In this document: one piece after another, positions 1 through 5,353 of the stretch | How positions within the stretch are numbered: position 1 is the stretch's first letter | Layout: the number at the start of each line of letters is the position of its first letter | NCBI GenBank assembly: GCA_028696755.1 | Contig: JAQVGK010000271.1 | Location: 1-5,353, forward strand | Reading direction: 5' to 3' | Source of the DNA: Bacteroidales bacterium | GTDB lineage: Bacteria; Bacteroidota; Bacteroidia; Bacteroidales; ML635J-15 | DNA: 5,353 bases | Notes under the pieces: model-generated | Databases searched by the model: none | What the model saw: only the letters and a program-made list of their open reading frames with translations | Told to the model about the DNA's origin: nothing | Program-made: the position numbers and the translations under genes

Positions 1-133
1 CGGTGCTTTCTGATGTTTCCTCAGTTTCTTCTTTTTCAGTTTTTGTGTTTTCTTTGTCGTTGGTTTTTGAACCACCACAAGCAACAAAGGCGAATAATGC
101 AACTAAAATCAATAAAAATTTTAAGTCTTTCAT
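1..133 (-). CDS. N-terminal part of a small lipoprotein, cut by the window edge
   Basis: Reading leftwards from an ATG at 131-133, 44 codons are visible before the sequence ends, with no stop. The product begins MKDLKFLLILVALFAFVACG: a short charged start, a hydrophobic stretch (about residues 4-18) and a Cys at 19 followed by Gly-Gly. This is a plausible lipoprotein signal, with Cys19 (preceded by Phe-Val-Ala) as the lipidated residue; the -3 Phe is less usual than Leu. From residue 23 the chain is Lys/Glu/Thr-rich low complexity, probably a flexible tether to a domain outside the window. It starts 12 bp after the stop of the OmpA-family gene on the same strand, with no terminator between them, so the two are probably co-transcribed. 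No Shine-Dalgarno is visible, as is usual in Bacteroidota. The function of the missing domain cannot be inferred. The lipoprotein call is fairly secure; anything beyond is not. Confidence 0.8.
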   Translation of the reverse strand, partial: MKDLKFLLILVALFAFVACGGSKTNDKENTKTEKEETEETSEST

Positions 134-145
134 AAATTTGGTTTT

Positions 146-1462
146 TTAAAGTTTAATAAATTCAACTCTTCTGTTTTTTGCTTTATTTTCAGTGCTTGAG
201 TTTGGCATTAATGGAACACTTTCTCCTTTACCATCGGTAGTAATTCTGTCGGCAGAAATTCCAAATTCTTTGACCAAGTAGTTTTTTACACTTGCAGCAC
301 GACGTTTTGATAAGTCTAAATTCATTGCATCGTCGCCATCGCTATCGGTATGACCAACAATCATAATTTTTACAGCTGGGTTTTCGGTTAAAACTGCTGC
401 AATTTCTTTAACTGAACCGTAAGATTCCGGTTTTACTACATCTTTGCCGCTATCAAAATAAATTCCGTAAGAAACCAATTTGCCTTCGGTTAATAATTTG
501 CTGCGCATATCTGGAGAAGCGGTTGTGATTTTTAAGTTAGAAATATATGGATATGCTGCTCTGTCCCAACCACTGAATCTTATTCGATTGAATTTAGTTC
601 CTGTATAAAGGTTTGTTGGAGCATCCAAAACCTTTTGTCCGGCGTGATAAATTCTTACTCGTCTTTTTTGCACCCAAATAATTACGTGATTAACTTGTTC
701 TTTAATAACCATGTTTTTTTCCGAGCTAGCTTCGAGCCAATCTTGGTCATCTCTATAACATAAAGTACTCCAACCATCATATTTAAAGTTAATATTTACT
801 CCCTCGCTACCAGGATACAGGTCGTCATTCATTTCTCTTGCATCATCAACCCGGTCGTTATAGATCGTTAGCTGGTAACCATGAGTATATTCTGCATCTG
901 GAATAATGTCAAACTCTACAATAAAATTTTCGGGGAAGTTAATTTTATTCATATAACAATACACTGCATCATCACCATTCATGTGCAACCATTTGCCAGA
1001 AGCTAAGTTTAATGTTTTAACTTCACCGCCGCCATTTGATGTCCATAGTGCTGGAAAATCTCCAACGGCATCTTGCGAGAAGTCTTCGAAGAACAAAATC
1101 TGGTCTCCTGGAATAAAATCGTACTCCGAATAGCTCTCCAATTTTGGTTTATCATCAGGTTTAACAACTGGCTTTTCTTCCTCAACAACTTCTTCGCTAG
1201 ACTCTTCCACAACTTCTTCGTCGGAACCAACCATTTCACTTTCTTCATCCTCTGTTACTTCTTCTGATTCTTCATTTTCCGTCTTTTCTTTCTTTTGGAA
1301 AACCCCATTTATTCCTTCATCCAGAGTTTCATCAATTTTTTGGTCAATCTTTTCATTTGTTTTACGCTCAACTTTACCTTTAATGTCGAACTGTGCAAAA
1401 ATGTTGGTAGTCGCAAAAATTAGTGCTACCAAAACGGTCAAAACTAAAATAATCCTTTTCAT
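146..1462 (-). CDS. Secreted OmpA-family protein with acidic linker and lectin-like middle domain
   Basis: 438 residues. A signal peptide (1-23) ends IFA before Gln24, a typical cleavage site. Residues 25-56 are charged and probably helical. Residues 59-96 are a Glu-rich low-complexity linker with repeated EEVVEE units. Residues 118-315, starting ILFFEDFSQD and rich in alternating aromatic/hydrophobic strands, look like a beta-sandwich of the LamG/concanavalin type; this rests on pattern only. Residues 330-438 are an OmpA C-terminal peptidoglycan-binding domain: GIYFDSGKD, GHTDSDGDD, NLDLSKRRAASV and NRRVEF are all present. Asp373 (of HTD) and Arg388 (15 residues later) match the Asp/Arg pair that binds diaminopimelate in characterised OmpA domains, so peptidoglycan binding should be intact. 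Cys169 and Cys235 could form a disulfide. No OmpA beta-barrel is present, so the protein is probably periplasmic or surface-tethered rather than a porin. It is first in a likely operon with the downstream lipoprotein and has a long structured leader. The ATG at 1460-1462 is supported by the signal peptide directly behind it. The ligand of the middle domain is unknown. Confidence 0.93.
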   Translation of the reverse strand: MKRIILVLTVLVALIFATTNIFAQFDIKGKVERKTNEKIDQKIDETLDEGINGVFQKKEKTENEESEEVTEDEESEMVGSDEEVVEESSEEVVEEEKPVVKPDDKPKLESYSEYDFIPGDQILFFEDFSQDAVGDFPALWTSNGGGEVKTLNLASGKWLHMNGDDAVYCYMNKINFPENFIVEFDIIPDAEYTHGYQLTIYNDRVDDAREMNDDLYPGSEGVNINFKYDGWSTLCYRDDQDWLEASSEKNMVIKEQVNHVIIWVQKRRVRIYHAGQKVLDAPTNLYTGTKFNRIRFSGWDRAAYPYISNLKITTASPDMRSKLLTEGKLVSYGIYFDSGKDVVKPESYGSVKEIAAVLTENPAVKIMIVGHTDSDGDDAMNLDLSKRRAASVKNYLVKEFGISADRITTDGKGESVPLMPNSSTENKAKNRRVEFIKL

Positions 1463-1502
1463 AATTCTCTTTTTTATAATTATTTTTAATTAACATTTAA
1501 AA

Positions 1503-1559
1503 TCAGGTAGTCGGGCTGCTTTTACATCCCGACCACCTTATCCTCCTTTTCATCATCAT
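1503..1559 (-). other. Possible 18-codon leader ORF upstream of the OmpA-family gene
   Basis: Minus-strand ATG at 1557-1559, directly followed by two more in-frame ATGs, opens a frame encoding MMMKRRIRWSGCKSSPTT and ending at TGA (1503-1505), 40 bp before the OmpA start codon. The frame runs through the GC-rich hairpin at 1506-1537, so ribosomes on it would melt that hairpin. An AGGAGG run lies inside the frame (1543-1548), and downstream of it, in the hairpin loop region, is a minimal ATG-TAA. No run of regulatory codons is evident, so it is not an obvious attenuator peptide. A frame this short can occur by chance; translation is unproven. Confidence 0.2.
1506..1537 (-). promoter_or_regulatory. 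GC-rich hairpin in the OmpA 5' leader
   Basis: The arms GGTAGTCGGG (1506-1515) and CCCGACCACC (1528-1537) pair over 10 positions with one mismatch (A-C as read on the plus strand, a G-U pair in the minus-strand RNA). They enclose a 12-nt loop. This GC-rich block stands out in an otherwise very AT-rich spacer. It lies about 43 nt upstream of the OmpA start and downstream of the candidate minus-strand promoter, so it would be part of the leader RNA. It lies between divergent genes and no T-run directly follows it on the minus strand, so it is not a terminator of either flanking gene. It does not match a riboswitch that I recognise. It could equally be a DNA-level operator. Confidence 0.5.
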
Positions 1560-1589
1560 TTGGCAACAGATAGTCACTGTTTTATCCTC
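1538..1589 (-). repeat. Two copies of GAGGATAA, each followed by an inverted repeat
   Basis: On the minus strand the octamer GAGGATAA occurs at 1589-1582 and again at 1545-1538, 44 bp apart. The first copy is followed by a small inverted repeat AACAG/CTGTT with a 7-nt loop (1565-1581). The second is followed directly by the larger GC-rich hairpin (1506-1537). The spacing and shared layout suggest either a pair of protein-binding sites or a tandem leader structure. An 8-nt match can occur by chance, so confidence is low. Confidence 0.3.
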
Positions 1590-1617
1590 AAATCTGCAAA
1601 TAATAATTTTACTTTTA

Positions 1618-1625
1618 CAAAAGTA
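1618..1625 (-). promoter_or_regulatory. Candidate -7 box for the OmpA/lipoprotein unit
   Basis: Minus-strand TACTTTTG is an exact match to the Bacteroidota -7 consensus TAnnTTTG. No convincing TTG-type -33 element was found about 20 bp further upstream. If it is used, transcription would start near 1612 and leave a leader of about 150 nt before the OmpA ATG, containing the hairpin and the repeated octamer. No better-matching box lies closer to the gene. Confidence 0.4.
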
Positions 1626-1668
1626 CGTCATTCTTCTATAATTTATCTCCCCGAAAACAGGTATTTTG

Positions 1669-1676
1669 TATTTTTG
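1669..1676 (+). promoter_or_regulatory. Candidate -7 box for the histidine kinase operon
   Basis: TATTTTTG followed by CA is an exact match to the Bacteroidota TAnnTTTG consensus. It ends 12 bp before the kinase ATG at 1689, which would give a very short leader of well under 10 nt. No clear -33 element is seen. The position argues that translation starts at 1689 and not at the in-frame TTG at 1560, which would lie upstream of this promoter. Confidence 0.4.
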
Positions 1677-1688
1677 CAAGAAAAAATA

Positions 1689-3485
1689 ATGAAATATTAC
1701 ATTTTTCTAACGGTCGTCATGCTTACAAAAAGCGTTCCGATTTTTTCGCAATTAGAATTAAGGGAATATTCGAAAGCTAGAGCTAAATGCGACATTGAAA
1801 TGCTAAAGGAAAAAGCCGATAATTTTTATTATGAAAATAAAATTGATTCGGCATTGATTTGTTACCAAAGAATACATGACATTGCAACTGAATATCACGA
1901 CAGCCTGAATATTTGCTTTGCGCTTAAAGAGCAAGGAAGTATGACAGAAATTCTTGGTGATTATCATAAAGCGCTCCAATTTTTATTGCAAGCTTCGGAA
2001 ATTGCTAAGCGAAACTCATATTTTGAATTGCATGCAGCATCGGAAATAAATACAGGCATCGTTTACTTTAATTTGCGTGATGCAGAAAAATCATTAGAGT
2101 ATTGCGAATCGGCATTAGAAATTGGCAAGAATATTAAAGACACTATAATTCAAATTAAAGCATTAAACAACATGGGTAACGCTTATCTTACTCTTTTGCT
2201 TGACATGAATAAGGCAGAAGAGTGCTTTAATCAATCGGTAGAACTTGCAGGCTTGTGCGGTTACGAGCAAGCTGTTATTGTTGGAATGAATAACCTTTGC
2301 CAAATTTATATGAACTCGGGCCGAACTAAAGAGGCATATAATTATACTGATAAAATAATAAAACTCTATCCCGAAAGTCCTTATATTTATTATAATCTTG
2401 GTAATCTTTACCGACAATCTGGAGATGAGATTAATGCAATCCAGGCATTTTTAAAGGCTATCGAATTGTCGAAATATGAAGTTGAACTAAAAATGGTTCT
2501 TTTGAAAGACTTGTCGGAGATGGCTAGCGAAATGGAGAACTTTAAGAGTGCATTGGAATATAATAAAATCTATCAAAATCTTAGGGACAGTATTCACTCG
2601 ATTGAGCTAAATAAAAGTATTGTTGAACTTGAAACCAAGTATAAACTTCTGGAAAAGGAAAAGACAATCTCTGAGTTGCAAGCAAAAACCTTGCGCGACG
2701 AAAGAAGTAAAGCGATAATCATTTCGGCATTTGTAACTGCATTATTGATTCTTATGATTTTCGTAATTATTTTCAACTTTAAAAGACGCATTTCTGCTCA
2801 AAGAATTAAAAGCTTGGAGGATGAAAAAAGAATTATTGCATTTACAGCTTCGCTTAAAGGAGAGGAAAAAGAGAGAGCAAGATTATCATCCGAACTTCAC
2901 GATGGTTTGGGTGGTATTTTGTCGGCAGCAAAATTAAATATCGAGGCCGAAAATAGTATAGAAGCTAAAGAAAAATCACTCGGTTTGATTACTCAAAGTA
3001 TTAGCGAAATGCGGCGTATCTCTAATGCGCTTTTGCCCGAAACTTTGCTAAAATTCGGAATAAAAACAGCAGTGAAATCATTTTGCACTAGCTTTAATGC
3101 ACAATCTGGCAAAGTTAAAATCGAATTTAGCTTTTTTGGAACCGAATACCGATATTCTTCTCATTTTGAACTTACTGTTTACAGAATTGTACAGGAAATT
3201 ATAAATAATTCGGTAAAACATTCGGAAGCATCGGAAATAACTGTGCAAATTATTTCGGATGAGAACCGACTTTTTATTGGGATAAACGATAATGGCAAAG
3301 GATTTGATGCTGACAGCCCGCAAATAAAAAGAGGACTTGGTTTAGAAAATATTAAAGAACGAAGCTCAATTTATGGTGGAAGAGTAGAGCTAAACTCAAC
3401 ACTTGGCAATGGAACAGAGGTAATAATTGAATTCGAAAATTTGAAAGACAATAAAACGATTTATGATACAAATATTAATAGTTGA
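1689..3485 (+). CDS. TPR-sensor histidine kinase (HisKA_3/HATPase_c, NarL-partner class)
   Basis: 598 residues from the ATG at 1689. This start is chosen because it opens a signal peptide (MKYYIFLTVVMLTKSVPIFS, cleavage about 20|21) just after a -7 box; the frame extends upstream to a TTG at 1560 with no sign of coding. Residues about 35-300 are TPR-like helix pairs (for example LNNMGNAYL and YYNLGNLYRQSGD), predicted periplasmic. A coiled coil (305-341) leads to one membrane helix (about 342-363, IIISAFVTALLILMIFVIIF) and then a cytoplasmic helix. The kinase core has phospho-acceptor His404 in SSELHDGLGG, the N box EIINNSVKHS (Glu503, Asn507), the G1 box NDNGKGFD (Asp534), the G2 box GLGLENIKER (from 549) and a final GNGTEV (573-578). 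All ATP-binding motifs look intact. The Gln of the HisKA_3 DxxxQ phosphatase motif is Gly409 here. The 3' end overlaps the response regulator by 23 bp, so the two are probably translationally coupled. The signal is unknown. Confidence 0.94.
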   Translation: MKYYIFLTVVMLTKSVPIFSQLELREYSKARAKCDIEMLKEKADNFYYENKIDSALICYQRIHDIATEYHDSLNICFALKEQGSMTEILGDYHKALQFLLQASEIAKRNSYFELHAASEINTGIVYFNLRDAEKSLEYCESALEIGKNIKDTIIQIKALNNMGNAYLTLLLDMNKAEECFNQSVELAGLCGYEQAVIVGMNNLCQIYMNSGRTKEAYNYTDKIIKLYPESPYIYYNLGNLYRQSGDEINAIQAFLKAIELSKYEVELKMVLLKDLSEMASEMENFKSALEYNKIYQNLRDSIHSIELNKSIVELETKYKLLEKEKTISELQAKTLRDERSKAIIISAFVTALLILMIFVIIFNFKRRISAQRIKSLEDEKRIIAFTASLKGEEKERARLSSELHDGLGGILSAAKLNIEAENSIEAKEKSLGLITQSISEMRRISNALLPETLLKFGIKTAVKSFCTSFNAQSGKVKIEFSFFGTEYRYSSHFELTVYRIVQEIINNSVKHSEASEITVQIISDENRLFIGINDNGKGFDADSPQIKRGLGLENIKERSSIYGGRVELNSTLGNGTEVIIEFENLKDNKTIYDTNINS

Positions 3486-4074
3486 TGATCATCCCATGGT
3501 GGTGGATGGACTGAAAAGTTCGTTCGTAAAACATGCCGACATTAAGGTGATTGCAACTGCGGGAAGTGGAGCAGAATGCCGTCGCGTTTTGGCGACAAAT
3601 AGTCCAGATGTCGTTTTAATGGATTTGCGTTTGCCTGACGTGGAAGGGATTGACTTGGTTCTTGATATTTTAAAAAAGTTTCCTAGCCTTAAAATAATCG
3701 TGCTCACCTCTAATCAGCAAAGATTTTACATTCAATCTTTAATCGAAAGTGGGATTAAAGGATATTTACTTAAAAGTGCCGATTTTAGTGAAATCCTTGC
3801 TGCTGTGCGAACAGTTGCCGAAGGAGCTATGCATTTTTCGTGCGAAGTTGAAAAACAATTTGCTGCAGATAAAGAAAAACAGCTTTTCTTAACTAAGCGC
3901 GAACTGGAGGTACTTCAGCTTATTGCAGCAGGATTGACAAATCAGGAAATTGCCGAAAAACTATTTATCAGTCCGCTTACTGTTGATAGTCACCGAAAAA
4001 ATTTGCTGTTTAAATTTAATGCAAAAAACACGGCTTCTATGATAAGCGAGGCTGTTGGGCAAGGGTATTTGTAG
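3463..4074 (+). CDS. NarL/FixJ-type response regulator with LuxR HTH
   Basis: 203 residues, the usual length for this family. The receiver domain (1-120) has the acidic pair Asp8-Asp9, phosphorylation site Asp54 in VVLMDLRLPD, Thr82 and Lys104 (GYLLKS), so every residue needed for phosphotransfer is present. A linker (about 121-142) leads to a LuxR-type HTH (143-203): LTKRELEVLQLIAAGLTNQEIAEKLFIS followed by the recognition-helix segment PLTVDSHRKN. It is expected to be phosphorylated by the kinase encoded just upstream and to bind DNA as a dimer. Its ATG lies inside the last 23 bp of the kinase gene, in a different frame. Target genes are unknown; the divergent OmpA unit is the closest candidate, by position only. 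The stop codon is followed at once by the repeat-rich convergent spacer. Confidence 0.96.
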   Translation: MIQILIVDDHPMVVDGLKSSFVKHADIKVIATAGSGAECRRVLATNSPDVVLMDLRLPDVEGIDLVLDILKKFPSLKIIVLTSNQQRFYIQSLIESGIKGYLLKSADFSEILAAVRTVAEGAMHFSCEVEKQFAADKEKQLFLTKRELEVLQLIAAGLTNQEIAEKLFISPLTVDSHRKNLLFKFNAKNTASMISEAVGQGYL

Positions 4075-4109
4075 GCAGAAAAGCGAAGACAGAAATCTGA
4101 AAGCAGATA
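4075..4109. repeat. Period-7 array, left side (consensus GCAGAAA)
   Basis: Five consecutive degenerate heptamers: GCAGAAA, AGCGAAG, ACAGAAA, TCTGAAA, GCAGATA. The unit is the reverse complement of the unit in the array at 4278-4315, so the two arrays face each other. It starts directly after the response regulator stop codon. Confidence 0.55.
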
Positions 4110-4120
4110 GCATGATGCTA
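4108..4120. repeat. 13-nt palindrome TAGCATGATGCTA
   Basis: Perfect 6-bp inverted repeat around a central G (4114), just after the left heptamer array. As RNA it could form a 4-bp stem with a 5-nt loop, which is weak. As DNA it is a possible dyad binding site. Function unknown. Confidence 0.35.
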
Positions 4121-4164
4121 ATTATTTGGAGAAAGCTTTTTTAGCCATAGCCTTTTACGTAATC

Positions 4165-4199
4165 GGTGGCAGACTGCTAAAATTTAGCAGAAAGCCTCC
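4165..4199. terminator. Extended hairpin between convergent genes, possible bidirectional transcript end
   Basis: CTGCTAAAATTTAGCAG (4174-4190) is a perfect palindrome around base 4182. It is flanked by GGTGGC (4165-4170) and GCCTCC (4194-4199), which pair at five of six positions across a symmetric 3-nt internal loop. The fold would be a long stem in transcripts from either strand, and its site between two convergent stops suits a shared 3' end. It lacks an immediate T-run on either strand, so it is not a textbook intrinsic terminator. Confidence 0.35.
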
Positions 4200-4223
4200 T
4201 TAGCCTTAGCCTCAGCCTTAGCC
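4194..4223. repeat. TTAGCC hexamer tandem repeat
   Basis: Four contiguous hexamers, TTAGCC, TTAGCC, TCAGCC and TTAGCC (4200-4223), are preceded by a degenerate unit GCCTCC and followed by six T. A further TTAGCC and ATAGCC pair sits at 4141-4152. The pentamer TTAGC or its complement GCTAA recurs through the whole spacer, including inside both palindromes. It looks like simple-sequence expansion. There is no coding frame. Confidence 0.6.
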
Positions 4224-4277
4224 TTTTTTCTAATCAATAATTGTCAGCAAAAAGCTAAATCCATGATCAATCACCCT

Positions 4278-4315
4278 TCTGCTTTCTGTCTTCGGTTTTC
4301 TGCTTTCTGCTTTCG
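4278..4315. repeat. Period-7 array, right side (consensus TCTGCTT)
   Basis: Five consecutive heptamers: TCTGCTT, TCTGTCT, TCGGTTT, TCTGCTT, TCTGCTT, then a partial TCG. The array ends 3 bp before the stop codon of the convergent ATP-grasp-like gene. It is the inverted counterpart of the array at 4075-4109. Confidence 0.6.
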
Positions 4316-4318
4316 ACC

Positions 4319-5353
4319 TCACCCAACTTCCACCCTTACCCGATAGCAGGTGTTTTCATCAATATTATTCAAAGAAATATAGCCTTGTGTAATCCTACTG
4401 CTATGTGTTTTTAATGGGAAATCATTTTTTCTTCTTAAATGATCTTTTAATAAATCGCCTTTTGTTGCAAAATGATCTACATAAAAACGTCCTTCTTTAT
4501 CATCGCTTACAAATCGGTCGTAAAAAATTCGAGCTAAGTAGCCCATTGTCATTCTAAGGTTTATTTCGACGCAGGGATGAAGTTTTACATTCCCATTTTC
4601 GAGATAAATGAACATATCAACACCCAAAGGTCCTGAATAGTTTGGCGACACACTTATGTTAAAAAAATCTATCAAATTATCTTGAACTTTGTTAAGCATT
4701 TCTGTATCTAATCCTTTGGCGGCAAGAATTTCTTCAATTTTTTTATCAATAGTAAGAAAATTATTTCGATAAATTCCATTTTCGGTTTCAAAAAGCGAAT
4801 AGCCTGCAAATTGTGTAGTTCCATTCTTACATTCAAATTCCATTGCAAAGTCCTGAATTTTATCGTAAATCTTTTCAGCAATTAAACTTCCTTGTGCCAG
4901 CAATGTGTTTTTACACCAACCTTTATGACTATCGGTTAAGCCAGCTCTCACCCAACGCAACCCTTTTCCACTTCCCGACCAAGGGGCTTTAAAAATAATA
5001 CCAGCATTTTTATTTGCGAAATCAACAACTTCATCAATGTTTGTTAATATGATAGGAGTATTAGGGAAGCAATCTAAAAAACCGATGTTTTTGATCAAAT
5101 ACTGTAATCCTACAATTGCCAATGTACGATTTGATAATTCTCTGATTTTTGTAAGACGATCTTGTTGTAGGAATATCTCAGAATTTAATCCGAAGCTAAT
5201 TAATTTATTTTTAATTGCATCATCCCAACCCCAAGGACAGATTGTGCGAAATGTTTGATTTTCAATGTTATCTGTCAATTCAATCGTGGATAGTTGTGGG
5301 AATATATGTTTTATCTTGTCTAGCCATTGTTCTAAATCTTTATTACAAAAAAC
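4319..5353 (-). CDS. ATP-grasp-like protein, C-terminal part (N-terminus outside the window)
   Basis: 344 residues are visible, numbered here from the first codon inside the window. The frame is open to the right edge (beginning VFCNKDLEQW), so the gene starts outside; a TTG at 5276-5278 is a possible but poor start and would cut a continuous frame. Landmarks are ICPWGWDDAIKNKL (PWGW at 40-43), a Lys/Gly-rich nucleotide-binding-like segment IIFKAPWSGSGKGLRWV (about 119-135), and a C-terminal GVDMFIY ... HPCVEINLRMTMGYLARIF, where Asp246, Glu263, Asn265 and Arg267 fit the metal/ATP-binding end of the ATP-grasp fold. ATP-grasp enzymes join a carboxylate to an amine or thiol through an acyl-phosphate; the substrate here cannot be told. 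No signal peptide or membrane segment is seen in the visible part, so it is probably cytoplasmic. It converges on the two-component pair with a 244-bp repeat-rich spacer. The fold assignment is by motif reading and is moderately sure; the exact family is not. Confidence 0.75.
   Translation of the reverse strand, partial: VFCNKDLEQWLDKIKHIFPQLSTIELTDNIENQTFRTICPWGWDDAIKNKLISFGLNSEIFLQQDRLTKIRELSNRTLAIVGLQYLIKNIGFLDCFPNTPIILTNIDEVVDFANKNAGIIFKAPWSGSGKGLRWVRAGLTDSHKGWCKNTLLAQGSLIAEKIYDKIQDFAMEFECKNGTTQFAGYSLFETENGIYRNNFLTIDKKIEEILAAKGLDTEMLNKVQDNLIDFFNISVSPNYSGPLGVDMFIYLENGNVKLHPCVEINLRMTMGYLARIFYDRFVSDDKEGRFYVDHFATKGDLLKDHLRRKNDFPLKTHSSRITQGYISLNNIDENTCYRVRVEVG

Larger units (their letters stand above)
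4075..4303. repeat. 21-bp inverted repeat bounding a structured convergent spacer
   Basis: The 21 bases at 4075-4095 and the reverse complement of 4283-4303 agree at 20 of 21 positions, the one mismatch being at 4083. They enclose 187 nt. The left arm begins at the base after the response regulator stop codon, and the right arm ends 15 bp before the stop codon of the convergent gene. No target-site duplication is evident at the outer ends and no coding frame lies inside. It could be a MITE-like or other non-autonomous element, or a long transcript-end stem shared by both convergent genes. The arms are also simple period-7 repeats, so the symmetry may come partly from repeat expansion. Confidence 0.6.

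Noticed and set aside
1009..1267. Open frames of 60-80 codons on both strands across the acidic-linker part of the OmpA gene
   Set aside because: They are alternative frames of the GAA/GAG-rich repeat, which rarely yields stops. They have no start context and no recognisable domain.
2163..3323. Antisense open frames within the histidine kinase gene (2163-2417, 2594-2791, 3078-3323)
   Set aside because: They lie opposite a well-supported gene with continuous domain motifs. Their products are low in structure and match nothing recognisable.
3489..3707. Antisense frame opposite the response regulator receiver domain
   Set aside because: It is the shadow of a conserved receiver sequence, with no promoter or domain of its own.
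4200..4230. Intrinsic terminator using the T6 run at 4224-4229
   Set aside because: The bases just before the T-run are tandem TTAGCC units that cannot pair with each other, and no complementary GGCTAA arm lies nearby.
4075..4315. CRISPR array or telomere-like repeat
   Set aside because: Units are 6-7 nt and contiguous, with no unique spacers and no cas genes. The hexamer TTAGCC has only four copies and is internal.
5037..5258. Plus-strand 73-codon frame opposite the ATP-grasp-like gene
   Set aside because: It is opposite a motif-bearing coding frame and its product has no recognisable features.

Overview
The window looks like a chromosomal piece from a member of the Bacteroidota. It is AT-rich, its genes lack clear Shine-Dalgarno sites, and two TAnnTTTG-type -7 promoter boxes are visible. 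Its protein families are also typical of the phylum: an OmpA C-terminal domain ending NRRVEFIKL, a TPR-sensor histidine kinase with a HisKA_3 core, and a PWGW/ATP-grasp-like protein. A genus cannot be named from the sequence alone.

Layout. Positions 1-1462 (minus strand) hold a two-gene unit: a secreted OmpA-family protein with an acidic linker and a predicted lectin-like middle domain, then 12 bp later the start of a small lipoprotein cut by the window edge. Positions 1463-1688 are a divergent intergenic region with one promoter candidate facing each way. The OmpA side appears to have a long 5' leader (about 150 nt) with a GC-rich hairpin, a possible 18-codon leader ORF and a duplicated 8-nt motif. 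Positions 1689-4074 (plus strand) encode a histidine kinase and a NarL/LuxR-type response regulator that overlap by 23 bp, a clear cognate two-component pair. Positions 4075-4318 separate two convergent gene ends and are unusually structured. A 21-bp inverted repeat (20/21 match) sits inside two opposed period-7 arrays and encloses two palindromes and a TTAGCC hexamer run. From 4319 to the right edge (minus strand) lies the C-terminal part of an ATP-grasp-like protein. Its reading frame stays open to the edge, so its true start is outside the window.

How the parts may work together. The kinase probably senses something through periplasmic TPR repeats and phosphorylates Asp54 of the regulator, which then binds DNA through its LuxR-type HTH. 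The divergent OmpA/lipoprotein unit is the nearest candidate target, but this is inference from position only. The ATP-grasp-like gene is convergent and shows no functional link to the rest.

No complete new system is evident. The parts most worth a second look are the structured OmpA leader and the inverted-repeat element between the convergent genes.
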